From assembly GCA_963377175.1 (NCBI GenBank), contig CAUJNA010003295.1:191501-255500 (forward strand): a DNA stretch of 64,000 nucleotides, given 5' to 3'. Under the pieces are notes generated by a model that saw only the letters and a program-made list of their open reading frames with translations, had not been told where the DNA came from and ran no database searches. The position numbers and the translations under genes are program-made. This document shows positions 61,136 through 64,000 of this stretch, piece after piece (position 1 is the first letter of the stretch; every line of letters starts with the position of its first letter). Origin of the DNA: Effrenium voratum. Its lineage: Eukaryota > Sar > Dinophyceae > Suessiales > Symbiodiniaceae.

Positions 61136-62672
61136 CATGCTTGTGGCCGAAGAGGGTCTTCTTGTTCTCCTTGATGATGGTGCCCACATCGGTTTTGGTG
61201 CCTCCTTTGACCAACGCGTTGAAGGAGTCAGACACCGAAAAACAGGTAGTTGACCGCGGGCTTCCCCGGGCAGAAGAGGACATCAAATGCCTCCATTGGC
61301 GCCTCTTTGAGAATACCCGCAGCACCTGACAACGAAGTCATAGAGTTGTTGGCGAGGGCCAACGCATCGGTCCGTTCACTCATCTTTGCAAGGTCGACGC
61401 CGGAGTTCACGTCTTTGACGATGAATGCTTGCGCTGCAGCATCACGGAACATGAGCGCAAGGATGATGTTCCGGTGAAAGACGCACCTTCTCCGTGACAA
61501 CGTGTTCACATCCGAGGTACCTGCCAACTGCTGAAGGTGGATCCATGTCAATTTTGGCAGAAATGAGTTCCCACCCTTTTGCAACATTTTGAACCGGACC
61601 TGACATCTTAAAGTCGTCGACATACACTGCGAGCAGGAGCCGATGCTTAGGATGCCAGAAAACTGAAGGACAGGCCCCAGGGAATATAAGTCGGAAACCA
61701 AGGGACAAAAGATGTCTTCGCAATGCTTCTCCCACAGGCCCCCCGAATCCGGGCGACCGTAGAGAGCAAGAACAAGTTGCACCACCGGATCGCTGAACTT
61801 CGAGGCCCAACCTTTCGGCCAGCGATATTTGGGGAGGCGCACCCATGTCTTGATGCCCTTGTATATCGCCTGCGTATATGCCTTGTTGTGTGCAATTTCC
61901 AGGCATAGCTTCATAGGCATCAATCGCTTTGGCTGCTTCCATGGTAGAAGGAGCCGATCCGAGTTCAGCGAACAAAAGCTTGCTCAGCGTTTTCATCCTT
62001 TACGTTGTTCCCCTGAAAAACAGTCCTTCCTTTAAACTTGCGAAGAGGGTTTCCCTTTTGAAGTTCAGTCCCGTTTTCAACACAAACTTCATTCATTTTG
62101 CCAACGTGGACCTTTTCACTTCTTTTCTTGGCTTCTTTGACCACTTGCAACCACTCACGCACAGCGTTGTAGTCCCATGCGCCCTTACTCTCGAGGTTGT
62201 TCCACTCCACATCAATAGACTTTTGGGCATCGGGTTTGCTTTCAATCTCTTTCCGCCCCACCGGTCTAGCAACCATTGCATGAATAATGGGGTGCAGGTG
62301 AGCTTGAAGAACTTTGCAACGATGTTGCCCAATATCGGGATTCGCCGAAAGTGCAGGCAAAACCACAACATCCAACGCGTCCTCAATAGTCTTCTCGTTA
62401 GAACGGTTCCCAATGCAAGGTGCAACAGGCATAAGAGGAATGTTTGAAAATTCATCCTCCAATCCATTGTTCATGGCAGTGGTCGCTGGCTTGGCCTTGG
62501 AAGAAGAAGCTTCCGGGTCCTCGGAGACTGGGTCGTCGGGGAAAGCCTTGCGAGCTCTCTCACGTTCTTCCTGGAGAATGGCAAGTCTCCGCTGCTTCGT
62601 TGACAGAGTCTTCCAAAGAAAAGGTGGAAAACTGTCGGGTTTGCTTGATCCCGAATACCTCCAAGCTTTCAC
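61136..62672 (-). pseudogene. Ty1/copia reverse transcriptase-RNase H, frame-broken
   Basis: Copia-type RT (RVT_2) spread over three minus frames. GRTVFQGNNVKDENAEQA lies at the end of the first (about 61970-62040). TWVRLPKYRWPKGWASKF and LALYGRPDSGGLWEKHCEDIF are in a second (from 61923). SLGFRLIFPG...VFWHPKHRLLLAVYVDDFKMSG, containing the YVDD catalytic motif, is in a third (61996-61442). RNase H-like remnants (SERTDALALANNSMTSL) follow to about 61230, then GGTKTDVGTIIKENKKTLFGH towards 61136. Several frameshifts make it non-functional. It is the 3' part of the pol region whose integrase lies at 62748-63629. Confidence 0.8.
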
Positions 62673-62747
62673 CCCCCCCGCATCGTAATGAGCACCTCCA
62701 TCCTTGGGGATGAGGGTGTCCCGATGACTTCGGCGAAATCCTGATCA

Positions 62748-63629
62748 TCAATTTATGTCCTCCTGACCTGGCATTTCTGCTGGATCAGGCGTTTCAGGAG
62801 CGTATTCAAGCCCTGGCAATACGCCATTCATGTGCAATAAGTGCCGTTCAACCATTGGCAAGGAGAATTCGCCAGCCGGATACTTGATCTGCTTTACCCT
62901 CAGCGGAGCAATGGGTTGATCGTAGTCCTTCTCCATCAAGTCTCGTAAAGGAATAACAAGAAATTTGTGACGCCAAAGAAAGTCATGATGAATAGGATAT
63001 CCCAGAAATATTCCAGCCCTGGAGGTAGGCTCAAACTTCAAAGGCTTGTTTGGTCGATTCTTTGGGTCAGTCCAAAAGATGATTTGACAACCAAATGGCA
63101 AATATGGTCCGGGAAAATCCCCGCCGAAACGTACCTTCCAAGGTGAATGATAATCCGGGTGGTCCGTGATGTTGTGCGCCATACAATAGTGTTTAGCCGC
63201 ATGTGGCCAATATGAATGGCGCAAACCAGCTTGTTCAAGGTTAGCCCTTGTACCCTCGATGATTGCCCTGAAGTTCCTCTCAGCAATGGCATTTGTTCTG
63301 GACATGTAGTTCGTACTCTTCACAAGTTCAGGAGCCCGATCACTGTAAAATATGTTCACGGTCTCCCCGGTGCGAACAAAGTGCTTGAAGGCTATTACAC
63401 ATTGCTGAGAGGTTTTCCGTGCTGCTGGATGAACATAACGGAAATCAGTGGCAACGTCTCGAAGAACGAGTGCAACCCTGGATTGATCAATGCCAATCTC
63501 GCGATCGTCCGAAGTTATGAGATGGTCCGCCGCAAGGTGATCGCCAAACTTCTTAGCCTCGACTTGAGTGGAACCTACATCTTCGCCCTGTTGCAGGTTT
63601 CGCAAAAGGGATTCTTGGGAGCGTGGCAC
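62748..63629 (-). pseudogene. Ty1/copia integrase
   Basis: A 293-codon minus frame with the DDE integrase core: GDHLAADHL (first Asp), NIFYSDRAPELVKS (second Asp) and SRTNAIAERNFRAIIEGTRA (Glu), then the typical AGLRHSYWPHAAKHYCMAHN. A copia-type C-terminal region follows, with RAGIFLGYPIH and LRDLMEKDYDQP. This frame itself is open, but the flanking parts of the polyprotein are in other frames, so the element as a whole is decayed. The ATG at its upstream end is not the natural start; the protein normally continues from the GAG-pre-integrase zinc motif. Confidence 0.8.
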
Positions 63630-64000
63630 ATCAAATGCTGGAGCGAGGTCGCCTCATCACTCAAAGCAGCTTCACCGCGTTCGCGAGAGGAGCGTCCTTC
63701 ACAACGGGCAGAGACACGAATTCGGAAGCGATGACCTTAGGCGCATCTTCATGAGAAAAGTCAGGGCTCCTTTCAATGACCTCACCTTCCGGTTGGCTGA
63801 TAGCATCTTCAAGCAAGAAATCGTCGTTGCCCAACTCATCCCCGTCATCCTCATTTGTCACAAATATTTCCTCCACAGCTTCTGGTTCTTCGTCAATGAC
63901 TGAAACCTCATCCTCAATTTCAATTGGAGTTGATGGTAAGGTTGTGACCTTTGGAATGTTCTGTGACAAAGCTGGAACAGCATTTTGGGTCTCAGAAGGA
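63560..64000 (-). pseudogene. Copia GAG-pre-integrase zinc motif and upstream acidic region, partial
   Basis: A minus frame around 63637-63575 reads HLMCHAPKNPFCETCNRAKM and then stops: the H..H...C..C motif that precedes copia integrases, out of frame with the integrase by a small indel near 63580. Upstream (63969-63661), another frame is strongly acidic (IEIEDEVSVIDEEPEAVEE). The element continues beyond the right edge of the window, so gag and any LTR are not visible. Confidence 0.65.

Overview
The window looks like nuclear DNA of a dinoflagellate with a complete 21.1 kb polinton-like virus (PLV) inserted near its left end. Evidence for the host: a 16-nt exact match to the 3' part of the dinoflagellate spliced leader as I recall it (1437-1452, minus strand), decayed Ty1/copia-type retroelement coding, GC-rich gene-poor sequence, long simple repeats, and a probable multi-exon RRM/RS-type gene pair. 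The virus-like block is strikingly AT-rich compared with both flanks.

Layout. 1-1643: decayed, retroposed-looking coding sequence on the minus strand. 1644-22731: the PLV, bounded by ~466-bp terminal inverted repeats (5'-AG...CT-3') and a candidate 5-bp target duplication (CCCCT). 22732-49680: host sequence without supportable genes, containing a 2.3 kb TATC-type microsatellite, a 9-bp GGACCGGAC array next to a poly(A) tract, and a G-rich repeat domain at 41.8-45 kb. 49688-53227 (minus): a composite, frame-broken retroelement-like coding region (SGNH-like, KptA/Tpt1-like, zinc ribbon, helical domain). 53234-61135: a 7.9 kb element with 17-bp inverted ends, two convergent paralogous RRM+RS genes, a central hairpin array and dozens of copies of TTACTTGTG. 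61136-64000 (minus): decayed copia integrase and reverse transcriptase.

The PLV carries a full virion module: double-jelly-roll-type major capsid protein, penton/minor capsid, A32-like packaging ATPase, an S74-terminated fibre, a GHSLG lipase and several small structural candidates, one with a Src-like N-myristoylation start. Its replication/integration module is an apparently inactivated family B polymerase fused to an SF1 helicase, two GIY-YIG endonucleases with C-terminal zinc fingers, and a retroviral-type DDE integrase. Genes in the left half run mostly leftward and those in the right half mostly rightward. Palindromes sit at several gene 3' ends, including both convergent junctions. The TIRs differ at only about three sites over ~450 bp, so insertion looks recent, yet at least four genes are broken by frameshift or nonsense changes. 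This means either early decay of a provirus or assembly indels.

The 53-61 kb element has no transposase that I recognise. Its inverted ends, AT-rich subterminal TAAATTTACTA repeats, distributed TTACTTGTG motif and inverted gene pair form the least explained structure in the window. All functional statements come from motif reading by eye; no database search or structure prediction was run.
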